Positions 20,602 to 20,968 of a stretch of 20,968 nucleotides of DNA are shown here, in pieces; positions within the stretch are counted from its first letter, which is position 1, and every line of letters begins with the position of its first letter. The stretch spans positions 1 through 20,968 of the forward strand of contig JBDKRG010000037.1 in NCBI GenBank assembly GCA_039683515.1, read 5' to 3'. A model generated the notes under the pieces. That model did not search any database. It saw only the letters and a list, made by a program, of their open reading frames with translations, and was not told the DNA's origin. The DNA is from JAJFUE01 sp039683515. Lineage in GTDB: Bacteria > Sumerlaeota > Sumerlaeia > MVZB01. Position numbers and translations under genes: made by a program.

Positions 20602-20632
20602 CCCCTCGATTACATTAGATGCTCGCGAGGGG
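20602..20632 (-). promoter_or_regulatory. Hairpin that would cover the SD of the unknown gene
   Basis: On the minus-strand mRNA, CCCCTCG (genomic 20632-20626) can pair with CGAGGGG (20608-20602), a perfect 7-bp stem with a 17-nt loop. The 3' arm is the Shine-Dalgarno run itself, so folding would block ribosome access. Confidence 0.45.
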
Positions 20633-20747
20633 TAAAAGTTGGAAGGGAATTCTGTGTAACAAGTTTGTAAAGGAGTGGCGACGCGTCGATTGTCACGCCG
20701 GCCAATCGGCATCCCCGAGCCCTCGCTCATGAAGGACCCATCCCACT

Positions 20748-20774
20748 AACCCCGCGATTCATCGCGGGGTTTTG
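20748..20774 (+). terminator. Intrinsic terminator without an assigned gene
   Basis: AACCCCGCGAT (20748-20758) and ATCGCGGGGTT (20761-20771) form a strong stem followed by TTT. The U-tract favours the + strand, yet no + strand gene precedes it within 1.8 kb. It may act on antisense transcription, or on the minus strand for a gene beyond the window. Confidence 0.75.
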
Positions 20775-20940
20775 AGCATGGATTGATTTCGGAAACCGTT
20801 TCAGCGGTTTCCCGTCGCATTTTCTAAAGATTAGTTTCCCGCAAGTGTCATAAGGGCCCGTAAGGGAATACCCAAATCCAAATCTTCCATGTTACGCTTT
20901 CTCTCGCCAGGCAAGAACCGCCCGGCCAGGATTTCTGAAC

Positions 20941-20968
20941 TCGAAACTCGAAACTAGAAACTAGAAAC
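20941..20968 (+). repeat. 7-bp tandem repeat at the window edge
   Basis: Four heptamers, TCGAAAC twice and TAGAAAC twice, run to the last base and may continue past it. The period matches the GATTGCG array near map but the sequence differs. Confidence 0.8.

Larger units (their letters stand above)
20596..20968. other. Non-coding end of the window
   Basis: No gene is supported in these 373 nt. Apart from the SD hairpin, a terminator and a heptamer array, there is a hairpin GGAAACCG (20791-20798) with CGGTTTCC (20805-20812). I cannot pick a clear promoter for the minus-strand gene. Confidence 0.6.

Overview
The window is a GC-rich bacterial chromosome segment. Its first 16.7 kb is one nearly complete ribosomal-protein super-operon on the + strand, followed by three unrelated genes and repeat-rich spacers. 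I lean to Planctomycetota or a close PVC relative. The reasons are the GC-rich codon use, a zinc-type S14, many short structured repeats between genes, a GCGTAAGCG-cored hairpin after rpsD that resembles an abundant planctomycete repeat (from memory, not searched), and a C-terminal DPFSGKPL...YSVGPD motif that I associate with planctomycete membrane proteins. Phylum-level confidence is about 0.6.

Region 1 (1-16722, + strand) starts with the last 41 codons of tuf (EF-Tu). It continues as S10-spc-alpha: rpsJ rplC rplD rplW rplB rpsS rplV rpsC rplP rpmC rpsQ rplN rplX rplE rpsN rpsH rplF rplR rpsE rpmD rplO secY adk map, a 251-nt break, then infA rpmJ rpsM rpsK rpoA rplQ rpsD. The order is canonical except that rpsD (S4) has moved from between rpsK and rpoA to the end of the alpha cluster. 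A strong intrinsic terminator closes the run at about 16767-16801. These genes supply much of both ribosomal subunits, the SecY channel, adenylate kinase, methionine aminopeptidase, IF-1 and the RNA polymerase alpha subunit. Seven starts are not ATG (rpsC, rpsN, rplF, map and rpsD use GTG; infA and rpsM use TTG).

Region 2 (16723-20968) holds a repeat-filled spacer, then a minus-strand DRE-TIM aldolase-family gene (17214-18191). A 391-nt divergent spacer with an AT-rich island follows, then a + strand RRM RNA-binding protein (18583-18888) with its own terminator. A minus-strand 459-residue membrane-anchored protein of unknown function (19216-20595) comes next, and a non-coding end with a terminator and a heptamer tandem repeat.

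The most unusual content lies between the genes. Most super-operon spacers longer than about 60 nt contain a repeat or hairpin: two interspersed structured families (one seen at tuf-rpsJ, rplQ-rpsD and after rpsD; one at rpoA-rplQ and 19150-19210), tandem 9-mer, 6-mer and 7-mer arrays, and a partial duplication of the map 3' end between inverted heptamer arrays. I see no CRISPR array, tRNA, rRNA, transposase, phage gene or defence system. I found no convincing new multi-gene system.
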